DNA of 64,000 bases from Arthonia radiata (taxonomy: Eukaryota > Ascomycota > Arthoniomycetes > Arthoniales > Arthoniaceae), in the NCBI GenBank assembly GCA_002989075.1, contig PSQN01000016.1:496001-560000 (forward strand), in the 5' to 3' direction. A program made the position numbers and the translations under genes. Under the pieces are notes generated by a model. That model saw only the letters and a program-made list of their open reading frames with translations, was not told where the DNA came from and did not search any database. Positions 23,374 through 35,439 of this stretch are shown one piece after another (position 1 is the first letter of the stretch; the number at the start of each line of letters is the position of its first letter).

Positions 23374-24183
23374 CACGAACGATGATCAAGCGACTGAAGG
23401 GGCCTTCATAACCAAATTTGAGAGGAGTGTAGTCGTAGCAGAGAAGCTGATTTGCAGAAGCTAGAGATGAGCTGATAGAAGTCTGTCCGAGCAGTTTGGG
23501 GGATGATTACTAGATGCAGGCATAGACGAGGCACGCTAATCGCGCCTATGAAACGCTGCGAAAGTGGAAGAGGCGCGCACTGAACGCGCTAGAGAGCAAC
23601 GTCCTGCATTGCTGTCTGGCCTTGATTGCCTCCTTTCTTCGCCGCTATTCTCTCACAGCCCCTTGAAAAGACGACACGACATTAGGCAGCATCAGTCAAA
23701 GACAGAAAGAGGTCAAAACGAGCTGTGTCAGCCCTCTTTGTGCTGCTCGACGGCCACCAGGGGCTCTATTTCTGTCTCGACCGTCTCGACTTCTCCTAGT
23801 ACCACCCCACTTATTTTCACGGCTCTATCTGTTTACGCCTTGCATGTCTCTGTGCTTCGACTTGACTATCCACATTGTCCTCAAAGCGCCGTCGCATACA
23901 CCTGCCAACGCAACTTGCGCCCAATGATACCGACCATTGGAGAGCTTCAAATCGTCGTCTCATTGCTCGCGACCGGCTGGCTTGTGCTCGGCTAACCCCC
24001 GTGCCCTACTGCACTTCTTGTCCATCGGAGCTCGACTCAGTGATAGAGTGGACTGTTCAAGAAACACCTCGGCTTCGTCACTTCCTACTCTTCGCCGGCT
24101 TTGTTCCCTTGGTGCGGCCAGACTGGCGCTCCATCGTCAAAAGAGACCGTAACCGGTACAACTCGTGTCACAGCAAGACCAAC
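23374..24183. promoter_or_regulatory. Divergent promoter and long KIN1 leader with two short upstream ORFs
   Basis: This 810-bp spacer serves the G-patch gene (leftward) and KIN1 (rightward). Near the KIN1 end are two short upstream frames. One of 26 codons starts at about 23843 ([10 protein letters not shown]...). The next starts at about 23923 ([12 protein letters not shown]...) and ends at 23995. If the transcript starts before 23840, these could lower KIN1 translation. No TATA box is evident. Confidence 0.4.
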
Positions 24184-27100
24184 ATGTCTTCTGCCAATCA
24201 ATCCGGCACCACGCCGGTACGTTCAAGCTCTGCTTCAAGAAGAGCGACCCCCAGCGACCACAGCGACCTGCCCTTGCGATCGCAATCTACCACCCAGCGA
24301 AGCACGCCTTCGTCACCGGTCCCTCCACGCTCGAATCCCAGCCAGCAAGGCAGTAGCAGACCTCCATCCTCGTCGCGCCAAGCGCAGCTCGCAACTGTCG
24401 CGCGCAGGGACATCGAGCAGTCAAATCTTCCCACCGGATCACCCAACACCACCCGCCGTAGCTCGTCGGTAGGCCGTAGAGAAAGCGAACGTCACCAACA
24501 ATGGAGTCAGGATGAAGCAGACAGTACTGAAAGATCCACACAACGTGCGACATCGAGAGGTGGTTCGCGGCAAAACTCAGGCATAGACGCTCGCAATGCT
24601 CCACACGTCAATGGAGCGTCCACAGAGCAAGGACCTCGACCCACTCCATCTGCTAGCACAGTAGCGGCGTCATCTAGCAAGGATATCAAAGATGGCCGTC
24701 GCGTGCAAGTGCAATGCCAGACGGGGACCTGGTCTTTGCTGAAGACTGTCGGCGCCGGCAGCATGGGCAAAGTCAAGTTAGCCAAGAATCAGCAGACGGG
24801 TGAGCAAGCAGCTATCAAGATTGTTCCTCGCTATTCTTCTGAGGAGCACCGCAACGAAGCCGACCGCATTCGAGCCGAGCACTCAAAGGAAGTCAGGACA
24901 CAGCGAGAGGCTGCCATTGTTACTCTTGTCAATCACCCCTATATTTGCGGTATGCGAGACGTACTCAAGACAAACCATCACTGGTACATGGTATTTGAGT
25001 ATGTCAACGGCGGCCAAATGCTTGACTACATAATCTCGCACGGCCGACTGAAGGAGAAGCAAGCGCGCAAGTTCGGTCGTCAGATTGTGAGCTCACTCGA
25101 TTACTGTCACCGCAACAGTATCGTGCACCGTGATTTGAAGATTGAAAACATACTCATCAGTAAGACGGGTGATATCAAGATTATTGATTTTGGTTTGAGC
25201 AATCTTTTCTCTCCTCGCAGCCATCTGAAGACGTTTTGTGGGAGCTTGTACTTTGCAGCCCCGGAGTTGCTCAACGCAAAGGCATACACCGGCCCGGAAG
25301 TGGATGTATGGAGCTTTGGCATCGTATTATATGTTCTTGTTTGTGGTAAGGTTCCGTTCGATGATCAAAGCATGCCTCAGCTGCACGCAAAGATAAAAAA
25401 GGGCGCGGTAGAGTACCCGCCATGGCTGACTTCCGGTAAGTTACTGTCGCTCGTATTGTCATCGCTGTTTTACTAACAAGCCTTCACAGAGTGTAAGCAT
25501 ATCATTTCGAGAATGTTAGTCACAGATCCGAAGAACCGCGCACCGCTCTCTGAGATCATGAATCACCCATGGATGACCAAAGGGACGAGTGGTCCTCCAG
25601 AGAACTATTTGCCGCCCAGAGAGCCCTTGCAATTACCGCTGGACGAAAAAGTCATCGAGAAGATGACTGGATTTGAGTTCGGCGGGCCCGAGTGGATCCG
25701 AAACCAGCTCGAAAATATCATCAACTCCGAAGATTACCAGCGCGCCTTGAAGCTCCACTACAAGAGGAATCAAGGTTCGTCGAATGAGTCTGGAAGCAAG
25801 CGTGCATCCGTCTTCGACTTCTATCAACGACGACGTTCTAATCTAAGCAAAGACGGTCTCCCCAACAACTCCTCAGAGACGCTTGTGAGCGGGGAAGACC
25901 CTGTCAATGCCTTTCATCCCCTTCTATCAATCTACTATCTTGTCCGCGAGAAGCAGGAGCGCGAAAAGCAAGAGGCCAACCCCGGCGCCACAAGCATACC
26001 ACTTGCACCTGGCGAAAAGCCACTTCAACTGCCAGACTTACCCCCTCCACAGGCCGCTTACACAAATTCCCATGCTCAAGAGATGAAGGGCGAGTCACCT
26101 ACTGGGGGCCGCTCTCGTCCGCGCGCACGCACGCAGGGCGAAGATGAGATTCAGACGGAAAAGCAGCGCATGCAAACTAAGCCACCGGAGCCGCAACCAG
26201 CTCCTCCTACCATCAACGAGCCACCGCAAGGCCGTGCAGCTAGTACGAAGCGCGAATCTGGAGCTGTAGGGATTTTGCGCCGGTTCAGCACACGCACGCG
26301 AAGCCGTGATACCGAGCCAAAAATCACAACGCCGCCTGCAGTAGCAGTCTCAAGCCCTGATGAGAAAGGCGCAGCTCACCCGACGTCCGCCACAGCAGCA
26401 ACTACATCCCATCCCGTACCTCGACCCAGCTTCTCTATGCGTAAGACAAGAGACCGCGACACTCCGCCTTCATCGTATAAGCCTCCACCCGCTGATGCCG
26501 GCCGCAGTCCGCAGCTCCAGCCTCAGGAAAAGCCAGACCACCTCGCCCCACCGACTCCTGCTCGTGACTCGCCCAGTGCCAGCGAGGGTCGCAGCTCACC
26601 CAATCGTTTGCGCAAAGGTTTGACGCGCTCAACTTCTGTTAATAGTTCTGATCTACGCCGCAAGTGGTCGACTCGTCGCGGAAACAGTGACGGCTCCATG
26701 CTCAAGTCTGGCAAGGGCAATGAAAGCGAGAAGTCGAGCATCAATGATCAGAAAGATCAGACTGAGGCCAATGCCGCCTCCGCTTCAGAGAAGGAGACAC
26801 AGACGCCCATTAGACGCTCGTTCGCCTCTCGGACCAGGTCATTGGGCCATGGACACAGAGTCAATACAGCTTTGTCACGCAATAGCACCACTCGCGACCG
26901 CGAGTCAGCCCAGCAGCCACCACGTGAATCAGACGTGCTCGAGGAAACCGATGCAGAGCTGGCTGCGGAGGAGGCTGACGACGCTGGCTACTCATCCGCT
27001 GATGCACCCCACGTGCGGACAAACAACAAGAACGCGGTAAGTGCTGGCAAAGCAACTCGTACTTACAGCCAAGGCTACGAAAGCCAGGAAGCGCTCAAGC

Positions 27101-27867
27101 CGGTCTACCTGAAGGGGCTGTTCAGCGTGAGCACCACAAGCAGCAAGCCTCTCAACGTAATACGCAGCGACATCATCCGAGTCCTGCGCCAGCTCGGCGT
27201 GGAGTACCGCGAGATGAGAGGCGGCTTCTCTTGCCGACACGTTCCGTCCATTGACTTGAATCACAAAAAGTCAGGCGAGATGGAAAAGGTCTCAAGCCAG
27301 AAGTCCGATCAGCCAATAGCCACTCCCACCCACACCCACAAACGGAAGATATCGTTCGCCGGCCTCCGCAACAATGATCGCCACCGCGAAGACCTCAAGA
27401 CAAAAGGCGAAGGCGACGAGGAGAAGCTGGTCACCAGTCCTGATCCTGACGTGCAATCACCCGCCACGCCCCGCAATGCCTTTCCCCCTCGCGGCAGCTC
27501 GTTCACTGAACGCTCCACTGGCCCGAATGCCATCAGCACGACGTATACGTCCTACAACAACTCCGATGCGGAGGACTCTGATCCCGACCGTATCGAACGC
27601 AAGCCCACCACTCTGCGCAAGCGCAACAGCCGGCTAAGCACGGGTCAGCACCGGCCTGTTGGTGAGCCCAAAGAACGCATGGCAGGCGAGACGACAACAC
27701 ACGTGCAGAGTGACATGGGCAGCAGGAATCTGACGATTCGATTTGAGATCCTGGTCGTCAAGGTGCCCATACTGAGTCTGCACGGGTTGCAGTTCAAGAA
27801 GGTGGAAGGCGGCACGTGGCAATACAAGCGGATGGCAGATCGGATACTGGGGGAGCTGCGGCTGTGA
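24184..27867 (+). CDS. KIN1: KIN1/MARK-family serine/threonine kinase with KA1 domain
   Basis: This is a polarity kinase of the Kin1/Par-1/MARK group, acting at the cell cortex in growth and exocytosis. Exons are 24184-25435 and 25490-27867, separated by a 54-nt intron with a perfect TACTAAC branch site; 3630 nt give 1209 residues. The N-terminal 180 residues are Ser/Thr-rich and disordered. The kinase domain begins at about 181: [17 protein letters not shown], catalytic loop [14 protein letters not shown], activation-loop Thr in [14 protein letters not shown], and [15 protein letters not shown]. The intron lies in the kinase C-lobe. A long, basic, low-complexity middle follows. The last 50 residues form the KA1 membrane-binding domain ([20 protein letters not shown]). 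An in-frame open extension upstream lacks an ATG and was not used. Confidence 0.95.
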
Positions 27868-28609
27868 CGACTGTTCTGATGAGTGATGAGCGACGATATC
27901 ATTGGGGGTTTGACCTGAAGCCGAACCTTTTTCTTTGTGTGACTGGGCCCGCTCGGCTGCGCCGGGCAGTGACGGGCAAAGGGCAGAGCTTTGTGAGATT
28001 CAGCATGGCGTTTGACACGGTAGTGTGTCTTGTGAGTTGAATACATGTGGCTTTGATGGCCTTTGACTGTAAGCTTCTGTACTTTGGTGGTGTGAACGAG
28101 TCAACGGCGGTGTCCCAATGTACTGGTCGATCGGGTCTCAGACGTCCACTCTACGACACTGATGTCTACATTCTTCGCCGATGTCTATCCTCCAATGCCG
28201 TACTAAGCTAGCACTGTAGCTTGTATATTCTATCTCGACTTTGACAACGTTGATAACGACTTCCTCTCCATGCCACACTTGGAGTACCAATAATCTGCGT
28301 AGTAGATTGCACCTCAATCAAGCCCTTCTCAAATGCCGTCTACTTGTTTGCCCTTATCGCTCTGCCCTGAGGTGTAAATCCCCAACATCTCCCCACGTTC
28401 ACACCATTCTCGTCTCTCCGTCTCGTCTCATACCGTACCATCACCGTATTGGGATGGGGCAGCAAAGGATAGGCTAGGATAGGATTGGTCAGGATCGGAT
28501 CAGATACAGAGGACGGTCACAATTGACTCACATCTACCGGCAGTGAGAGGGCATAAGGTTCAAGATCTGCTCTATCCCAATTTCAAATGCGTATCGTATT
28601 TACACCAAT
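27868..28609. other. Intergenic between convergent KIN1 and PPN1
   Basis: These 742 bp hold two 3' ends. Pyrimidine-rich stretches near 28240-28440 occur but no gene is supported. A short AGGATAGG-type direct repeat lies at about 28465-28500. Confidence 0.5.
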
Positions 28610-30974
28610 CTATTCACGATCCACCTGCCCATAATCCCTATGCAGCTCCGCCGGCGGCACCGTGCCCACCAGAGCCCGATCGACGAACGCGAACCAGGTC
28701 TTGTTGATGATTTTGCGGCGCTTCTTCTTCTTTTTGTGCTCTTTGTGCTTCTTTTTCTTCTCGACTGCGACGTCGTCGTCTTCATCTTCGCTCTCACCGT
28801 CAGAAGCGCTGTCGTCAGCCTCATCGCCGCTGTCGTCTGTGTGCTGAGACTGAGTGCTTGTATCTTCATCAAATTCTCTCTCTTGGGGGTTTGAGTCTTC
28901 GAGCAGGTCTTGCTTCGACGGCTTATACGAGCCGATACGACTCGCTAGGTCGAGGACGCTGCGGACGGTGATGCCGCTGTGTTCATCATCGTCTGCGGGT
29001 GCGAGACCGTACACATCGTCTGAATCAGTAGTATTGTATTCCACTTCGAATTTGAAGTCTCTCAACCTTCCCTCATTATTGCCCACTTCACGCCGACTTT
29101 CTTCGAGCTCGTCGTGTAAGGTCTCATTCTCACTCCTCCTCTGGATATAAGTCAGATTGGCATAATACTGCACATATCCCAGCCAGCTCAGGGGTTGCTG
29201 CGCATACGCTGGACCGGGCGTTTGAGCAGGTGATGGAGGTAAGGGGACGGCAAAGCGGGGTCTGCGCTTTTTACCGTGCTTGCCCTTCTTTTCCTTCTTC
29301 GTGGCATGGGGTTTGCGTTTCTTCGTGCGCGATTGCGCCAGCTCAGTGAGTTGAATGGAGGCGTCGATGTCGTTCCAGTCTTGTGTGGAGTGTTGAGTTT
29401 CGAAAACTTGGACGGAGGCCTCGATGTCGTTCCGGCTTGCTTTGCTATCTGCCTCGTCACTGAATGGATTGGTGTGGGCAGACGAGATGCGGTCCATGTC
29501 TTGCGCCGTGCCTACATGCGCGTCTTCTAGGCCTGTAATGTTATACTTGAACACTCTGATTGTCGGGTAGAAGTTCGGAACTATGCTCGCTGAAACGAAG
29601 GAGATGGCGTAGCGCTCGCCGTGTGGGCCGCCGATGGCTTCGTGATAGCGGTCTTCGGGCGACTTCTTAGGCTTCTTCTTTTTGGCGGGTGAAGTAAGGG
29701 CTGGCGGCGAAGGTGGGATGGACGACCACTGTTGGCGAAGCGCGTTGAGATAGGAGGGCGGCTTGACTTCGATGGTGAAGGATGGGTCGTCGGCGGGGCG
29801 GCGGAGCTCCATAGGTGGCTCAGGGTTGAGGGCATCGTCTTCAGCTGGCGTCTCGGTCTCGATGGCGTCGATGTCCCTGTCGTCTTCATTCAAAAGTGCT
29901 TCCGTGCCCGCATCCCAGACTATGTTGTTGAAGTCTTGCAAAAAGAAATGCTCCACGTTCATGTGTCCCCATAGGCTCCCAACCACCACATCTCGATACT
30001 GCTTCACCCACAGCGCATACTTCATCCAACAGCTCTCCGTCCACATCTCCTTCTCTTCGTTCCTTGCCGGCGGCACATGCCCCGTCAATACCGCTTTGAC
30101 GCCCCGCTGCCTCAATAGCTGCAACTGTATCCGCAACCATTCGAAGTGCTCGTACCCGGGTTCGCTCTTGTCATCACACCCATCCACTGCGGCATTGTTC
30201 GCGAAGAAGTACATCGTATTCAAGCTGAACACCGCAAGCTTGTTCGGTATGACTTCGACATAGTACCATCCCCCGCGCTGGAACGAATGCCGCTGCTCTT
30301 CCGGTATCATGCGTTTCCATAGCCCTAAGTACTCTTTCGTCCACTGGTTCGGACCCGGCGCAAAGATGTTATGGGGCAATATATCATTATTCCCAAACGT
30401 CGGCACAATCGGAATCTTGAACTCGCCATTGCGTCCTGCCCTTCCTTCCGCGCCCCACACCTCGCGAAATTTCTCAATCAAGAAGCTGTTCTGCGATATG
30501 ACCTGTGTTTTGTTGCGCGGGATGCGCTCGTCGTTGTCGTGGCGCGCGGAGTCGCCCGTCCAGACTACGAAGTCGATCTCGTCGGCGAGGTTGGCGGCGA
30601 GCCAGGCGAAGGTCGTGTTGACGAGGGAGATGGGTGTGTCGCAGGCTGTCTTTTCGGCGCCGATGGGACCGGCGGCGCCGCTGGAGCGGTGGCAGGCTGC
30701 ATCGGGATCGCTGCCGGAGACGTAGAAGGGGTCGGGGTGGATGTCTGCGCGGTTGTTAGCTGGCTGACGGTCACGGAAAGAGCTGTGCAGATAGAGGGGC
30801 GCGCGTGCCTGAGATATGCAAGAAGTTGCCAGTCAACTTGCGATTTGTCAAGGAGACACTCTGGTCCGGCGCTGTTTGGACGAGTGGAGCTTGGCCGCTT
30901 GGATCGTGAAGTGTGGGGACGGCAGAGGCCAAAGTTTGGAAGAGAGTAAAGGACAGCAGAAGCCTGAGCATCAT
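28610..30974 (-). CDS. PPN1: Vacuolar endopolyphosphatase
   Basis: This is a metallophosphatase that cleaves long inorganic polyphosphate in the vacuole. Exons are 30974-30809 and 30744-28610; 2301 nt give 766 residues. A signal-anchor (MMLRLLLSFTLFQTLASA) is followed by the first metal motif GNFLHISDIHPDPFY, assembled across the intron, then WTGDSARHDND, FGNNDILPHN, LTGHVPPARN and GSLWGHMNVEHFF, all typical of the calcineurin-like superfamily. The C-terminus ends in poly-Lys (VEKKKKHKEHKKKKKRRK), longer and more basic than I would expect, after an acidic stretch. The only intron uses a GC donor (AG|GCACGC) rather than GT; no GT alternative preserves the conserved motif. It is convergent with KIN1. 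Confidence 0.93.
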
Positions 30975-32377
30975 ACCCGACCTCTCTGATGGTGTTCACA
31001 TATTCTGCATGCTGGTACGAGAGCCGTCAACGGCTTGAGTGGGAAGTTTCAAGGCTGAGGTGTTGGCTGGCTAGAAACGGTCGCACACGTAAGCGTTTAG
31101 GCGCAACGTTCTTTAGGCAGCCACAGGATAAACGAATAGTTCAAGGAGGGACGAATGTAACGCGGTGGTTGTTTGAAACAAACAGCAACGCATAGGTCGA
31201 GGCAAAACGAGTTGTAGGAGGAAAGGGTTGTGATGCCTTCATGGTGGAGTGAGGTCGAGCGACGGTCGCGTGCGCGGTGCGGTTGCTCAGGTGTTCAAAC
31301 GAAAGACACCTCCAAGTCAAGATAGTTTCATAAGACGGCCAATCTGGCGACTTGACAGCTCCACGTGCTGTCTCACAAGCTCAGATGACATGACGCCGCG
31401 TCCTGAGCTCTTCCCAAGGCTAGTCAAGCTAGAGACCATGGTACGTATTCTACTCTCCCATCCTCCGCTTGCTTCCTCCTCAGCGTACATCAATACTTCC
31501 AGAATGAGTTCTTCTAGCCTTACAGTCTATTCAACAGTCTTTCCCAAGCATCAACAAGAGACCCGCCGCGTTTTCAACACATTGCGAGCTCTACTCCTGG
31601 AACATCCGTCATTAGCCACATCGCGGCCAATCATGGTCCCTCGTCTCTTCGTCCATCTTCCTTTTCACTTATCTAGATCTTTCAAAAGAGCCACTCTCCA
31701 TTCATGTCTCCTAGAAGAACTGCCCTTAGCTCCGCACCGATTTTAGAAACAGGTTTCCACACATCTACAGCGTCCGTAAGAAGGCACGATTCTTCGGTAA
31801 CTATAGGAGATCAGCAACTTGGCATCTTATATATGGTCTTCCTACTGTCAGATCATGCTGTAATCTATGATGTTCGCAAGTTGATCGACGAGAAATCGAT
31901 CGCGTGCATTAACCCAGTGCAACCTCGGTGAGAGGCTGAGCGGGTTGAAGGTCCTGCTGACTGTTGCGCAGGATTTATATTATGCTCTACTCATAGGCAG
32001 CTTGTCTGCTCCATAGGCGTTGAGGGTTGGTAATTTGTATCAGACCTCGCACAATGAGCCTTGGGTGGAAACACCGGGCGTCAACGCTTCTGGCAAGCTG
32101 ACACAAGTTTCAGTGTGAATAACCAGCGTTTGACAAACTCTCCGCCAGCCTGTCATCGTTCAGACCATGTTGATAAGAGCGTCGAGCAGAAGGGACTTAC
32201 AATCTCCATATCGCTGAGGGCATGGTTGAAGAGAAAATGGTGTGAAGCGCTGTGGTAGACGTCGTACACAATGACATAACCCTAGAAATTGCCTTTCTAA
32301 TCCAAGGAAAAGGCACCTGCAATCACAACTACTCTGCATAGACGCCTTCACTTACCAGAATCCCCATCAAACGTGAC
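30975..32377. other. Gene-poor region, no supported gene
   Basis: This covers the PPN1 promoter side and about 1 kb of unassigned DNA. A plus-strand frame of about 165 codons (31249-31746) has no ATG at its start and a plausible internal intron that would destroy it. It is not called as a gene. Confidence 0.4.
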
Positions 32378-32728
32378 TCAACGCAGAAGTCTCTTGATCG
32401 GAATCATCATCTCTGCAGACCATTTCATGTACCATGCATAAGTCACCCCGAATGTAAACTTCGTATCGTCGTCGAAGATGATGCATTCATACCGATAGTC
32501 AACCTCAAGTTCCGAATCCAGCTCGGCCTTAGCGAGGCTGAAGCCTTTAATATTTGTTAGGTTCCGGCTTTTGATTGCCGCTCGAACCTGGAGATCATCT
32601 TTGATGCTATGATTCTGGTCTACGAAGGGTTCGTCATGCGCGTTGGAGGAGCGGAACCTATGAATTTCAGCTAGGATGGCGCTAAGCAGTTGTGGTGTAC
32701 TGACATAATAATGCTCTTGCAAGCTCAA
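32378..32728 (-). CDS. Small orphan-family protein, copy A (5' exon not located)
   Basis: I do not recognise this protein. It is an open frame of about 116 codons with no ATG at its left end, so an upstream exon is likely or it is a fragment. It shares an ordered set of motifs with the frame at 33331-33660: VDQNHSIKDDLQV here against VDTNHAIGRTLEV there, then NIKGFSLAK against RIRGYSLIK, then DDTKFTFGVTYAWYMKW against ESTKIRLEIIVSQEFYLQW. This pattern across 80 residues, on the same strand and 1 kb apart, supports a real coding family rather than chance. No signal peptide or catalytic motif is visible. Confidence 0.45.
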   Translation of the reverse strand: MSLQEHYYVSTPQLLSAILAEIHRFRSSNAHDEPFVDQNHSIKDDLQVRAAIKSRNLTNIKGFSLAKAELDSELEVDYRYECIIFDDDTKFTFGVTYAWYMKWSAEMMIPIKRLLR

Positions 32729-33330
32729 TGTGGCGTTTTTTGAGTAATGAGAAAGTCAATGATTTCTAGGATATTTGCAAAAGTCGGCAATCGGAAAATT
32801 CGATCTGAATGAGTGCACGCGAACGCACCGTGACAGGGGTCTGTGGTCTAAACAAGCTCCACGTACTTGAACAAGCATTGAACGTTGATGAGCCAGCTGT
32901 TGCAGCCGCATCACGAGGTACTCAGCAAGCTCATGCTATACACAATCTGCAACGTGTGCGTTCGTTATAGAAGGTAAGCGCGAATAGTAAGCGGGCTGTT
33001 CGCAAATAGGACCAGATGAAGTTCTGTTACGTGTTCAGATCTGCTCCGGCCATCTCAGTGAGCGAATCTGCTACTACTATACGTCCGTTCAACGCAGAGA
33101 ACGGTGCTTGTTCATCGTGGCTGCAGTATTGCAATGACTTCGTGGTCAGGAGTTGTATACAGGCCGTCGAGCAGACCGCACACTCGAGGCCGGAGGTTTC
33201 GTGATTAGAGTCTTGAGTAACGGCACAGCAAGCCAAAAGATTAAGCAAAGACAACGAGCTATTTTCCCTTCGCTGTCGATGATGCACTACCTCTCTGAAC
33301 AAACCGCCAAGAGTTATCGTCCTCATCCAT

Positions 33331-33660
33331 TTACGGAAACGTCTGCAACCACTGCAGATAGAACTCTTGGCTTACGATGATCTCAAGCCTTATCTTTGTG
33401 CTTTCCTCCAACCACACGAGGACCTTGCCGTTATATTCAGATGCCTTGTGATGGGGGTGAAGATGATCGTGAAATTTAATGAGGCTGTACCCACGGATGC
33501 GACTCGGGTCGACTGGGAAGCCGTACCGGGCAATGCCATCGGAGACTTCGAGAGTTCGGCCGATGGCATGATTAGTGTCTACCTGCGGTTGGCGCTCTCT
33601 CAACAAGTACCTGCATTTTGTCAGCTTGGATTGAGGCACGCTACAGTAGTGAGCTGACAT
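33331..33660 (-). CDS. Small orphan-family protein, copy B
   Basis: This is a single-exon frame of 109 residues from an ATG at 33660 to a stop at 33331, starting MSAHYCSVPQSKL. It is a relative of the frame at 32378-32728 by the shared VDxNHxI...LxV, (R/K)G(F/Y)SLxK and WxxW-type C-terminal motifs. Function is unknown. The family's middle has a His-rich stretch (KFHDHLHPHHKASEY) in this copy. A third, decayed copy lies just upstream at about 33790-34080. Confidence 0.45.
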   Translation of the reverse strand: MSAHYCSVPQSKLTKCRYLLRERQPQVDTNHAIGRTLEVSDGIARYGFPVDPSRIRGYSLIKFHDHLHPHHKASEYNGKVLVWLEESTKIRLEIIVSQEFYLQWLQTFP

Positions 33661-33789
33661 TCTTGGAATTGGGTAAGCTGTGTCCAAGGTGCTGAAGTGT
33701 GACGTTGTGAGTTATGTGTGGTGGTGTGAAATACTTGAGAAATACTTGACGAAATTCACGGAGGACACCACCCACAGCGCTATTGGTGA

Positions 33790-34080
33790 GCATTCGGGTG
33801 TCCACACTTGCACAGGTGAACGGTATGTCAACCAGGAGAGTGCGGATCTGAGCGTTGCTGCAATGTGTCGCTCGCAAATACCTCTCGATTCATCTAGATC
33901 ATGCGATCCGTCTTCGAAGCCGGATGGTGAATGATGTGACGCTGGTGCTCTCTTGCAAGACCTCGGCCTTTGATACGGCTTGTGTCTCTGGTAGGGTTCA
34001 CGGCGATTCGGAGAGATCTAGCTCGAACTCGGTCCTCTCTGTGAAGTGCTTTGAATCGGTGATTTGGGATTTGTCATAGT
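33790..34080 (-). pseudogene. Decayed third copy of the small orphan family
   Basis: A minus-strand frame reads DTSRIKGRGLAREHQRHI followed by HHPASK. This aligns with DPSRIRGYSLIKFHDHLH followed by PHHKAS of copy B. The frame is interrupted by stops and the parts before and after lie in other frames, so this is probably a broken duplicate of a host gene. Boundaries are approximate. Confidence 0.3.
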
Positions 34081-35439
34081 GTCACGGTAGCCTATCTCTC
34101 GTAAGCTGATGCATCTACATCCTGCCGGCCATAGTGGACCGGCTGCATGTCTCAGCACGGGGTGGATGTGAAAAATTGTGTGACTTCTAACACGACACAG
34201 TCAGACGAAATGCGAAGGCAGATAGAATGTCCCCTCCTCCTCAATGATCCGATACGATTGCTTGATAATTGTGTTGTCTTGATACATGTTCCCATCAGCC
34301 AAAGCCACATGACCGCAAGGACTGCAAGATTGCGTATTAAAATGCCAGCTTCCTGACGAAGACAGCCAAGAGTCAGACTTTTGGTCTGTTTCCCCTGTAG
34401 ACAAGTACGGAAAGTCTCACGAAGAGACATGTGAAGACAATGGATCGCGCGATGTTCCTAAGAAACTCCACACATAACCCAACAATGACATGTATGCAAG
34501 ACTTAGAAGCCCGTAGGATTTACTCCTCCGCTTTGAGATCGGCTATACTCCTGGTCAAAATTATTGCAATCTGGTGGGTGACTGGACACTTTGCATCCTC
34601 GGAGTCGATACATGCCCAAGGCAGAGATCCAGACCATTACGACTGCCACGGTCGTTCAGCAAAGAAAGCCGTAAGGTGATTGGGTTGTGCTTGCAAAGCG
34701 CGAGCTAAATTTCGGATCATCACGTCGAGTCGTAGGACAGAGTGCATGAGCGTCCAGGATGCAAGGGAAGCGTAGTAATCATAGGAGGTGGGCATGCTGA
34801 GACAGAATAGAAGCGCGCCATCGCCCTGTTCCCAGAAGGCTCTAGCGTGCTCACATACTGTCGATATCAGGATCAATTACGGGGGTCGCGGCTCATCTGT
34901 ACACGATGAGATACGTCAAACGAGCTAACAGAGACTGGCAATCGCCCCACGGGCAAGGACAAAGCTCAAGCATAGTGATTGAAGGCACCTTCTCGGCGCT
35001 CTATTCGCCATGATATGTATAATGCAATACAAGGCACTTCGGTCAACTGCTTGACGGCAGGCCGTGCAAGTGCAAGTGTTTCAGCCTCCAACGCCATGCT
35101 TATAATCTTCCCAGACAATGCTATGCGTAACGAGTATGCTCATGCCTTCGTAAAATGGAACTTTTGATGGTGGTGCCTCCCTTGTCATATGCTCTGCGCT
35201 GTATGCATGGACGCTCTCTATCCAATGCAAACCATGTCGCGTTGACTCAGTAATTAGCGTGTATACCATCAGTAATGTGCTCCGGCAAATCCCTACAGCG
35301 CCGCTGTGTTGCCCTATGTTTCGCTGTTCTACGCTATTAATACCACTGCGTGATAAGCTCAATATTATGTCCGTGGTCGCCGCGTTTCGTAGCGTCTTCG
35401 CGTCGTTGCTGCGACGAGCTCAGTACAATAGCCGTCCTC
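34081..35439. other. Gene-poor region, no supported gene
   Basis: Several minus-strand frames of 60-93 codons occur (for example near 34201-34404, 34637-34876 and 35081-35362) but none shows clear family motifs. Some could be further decayed relatives of the neighbouring orphan family. Confidence 0.4.

Noticed and set aside
23564-23995. 143-codon plus-strand frame upstream of KIN1
   Set aside because: It begins at GTG, has low-complexity composition, and lies in the divergent promoter and leader. Only its last short ATG-initiated part is noted, as an upstream ORF.
23875-24183. In-frame N-terminal extension of KIN1
   Set aside because: It has no ATG, and the composition changes at the ATG at 24184.
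31249-31746. 165-codon plus-strand frame
   Set aside because: It starts at GTG, contains a plausible GTACGT...CAG intron that breaks the frame, and has no recognisable protein.
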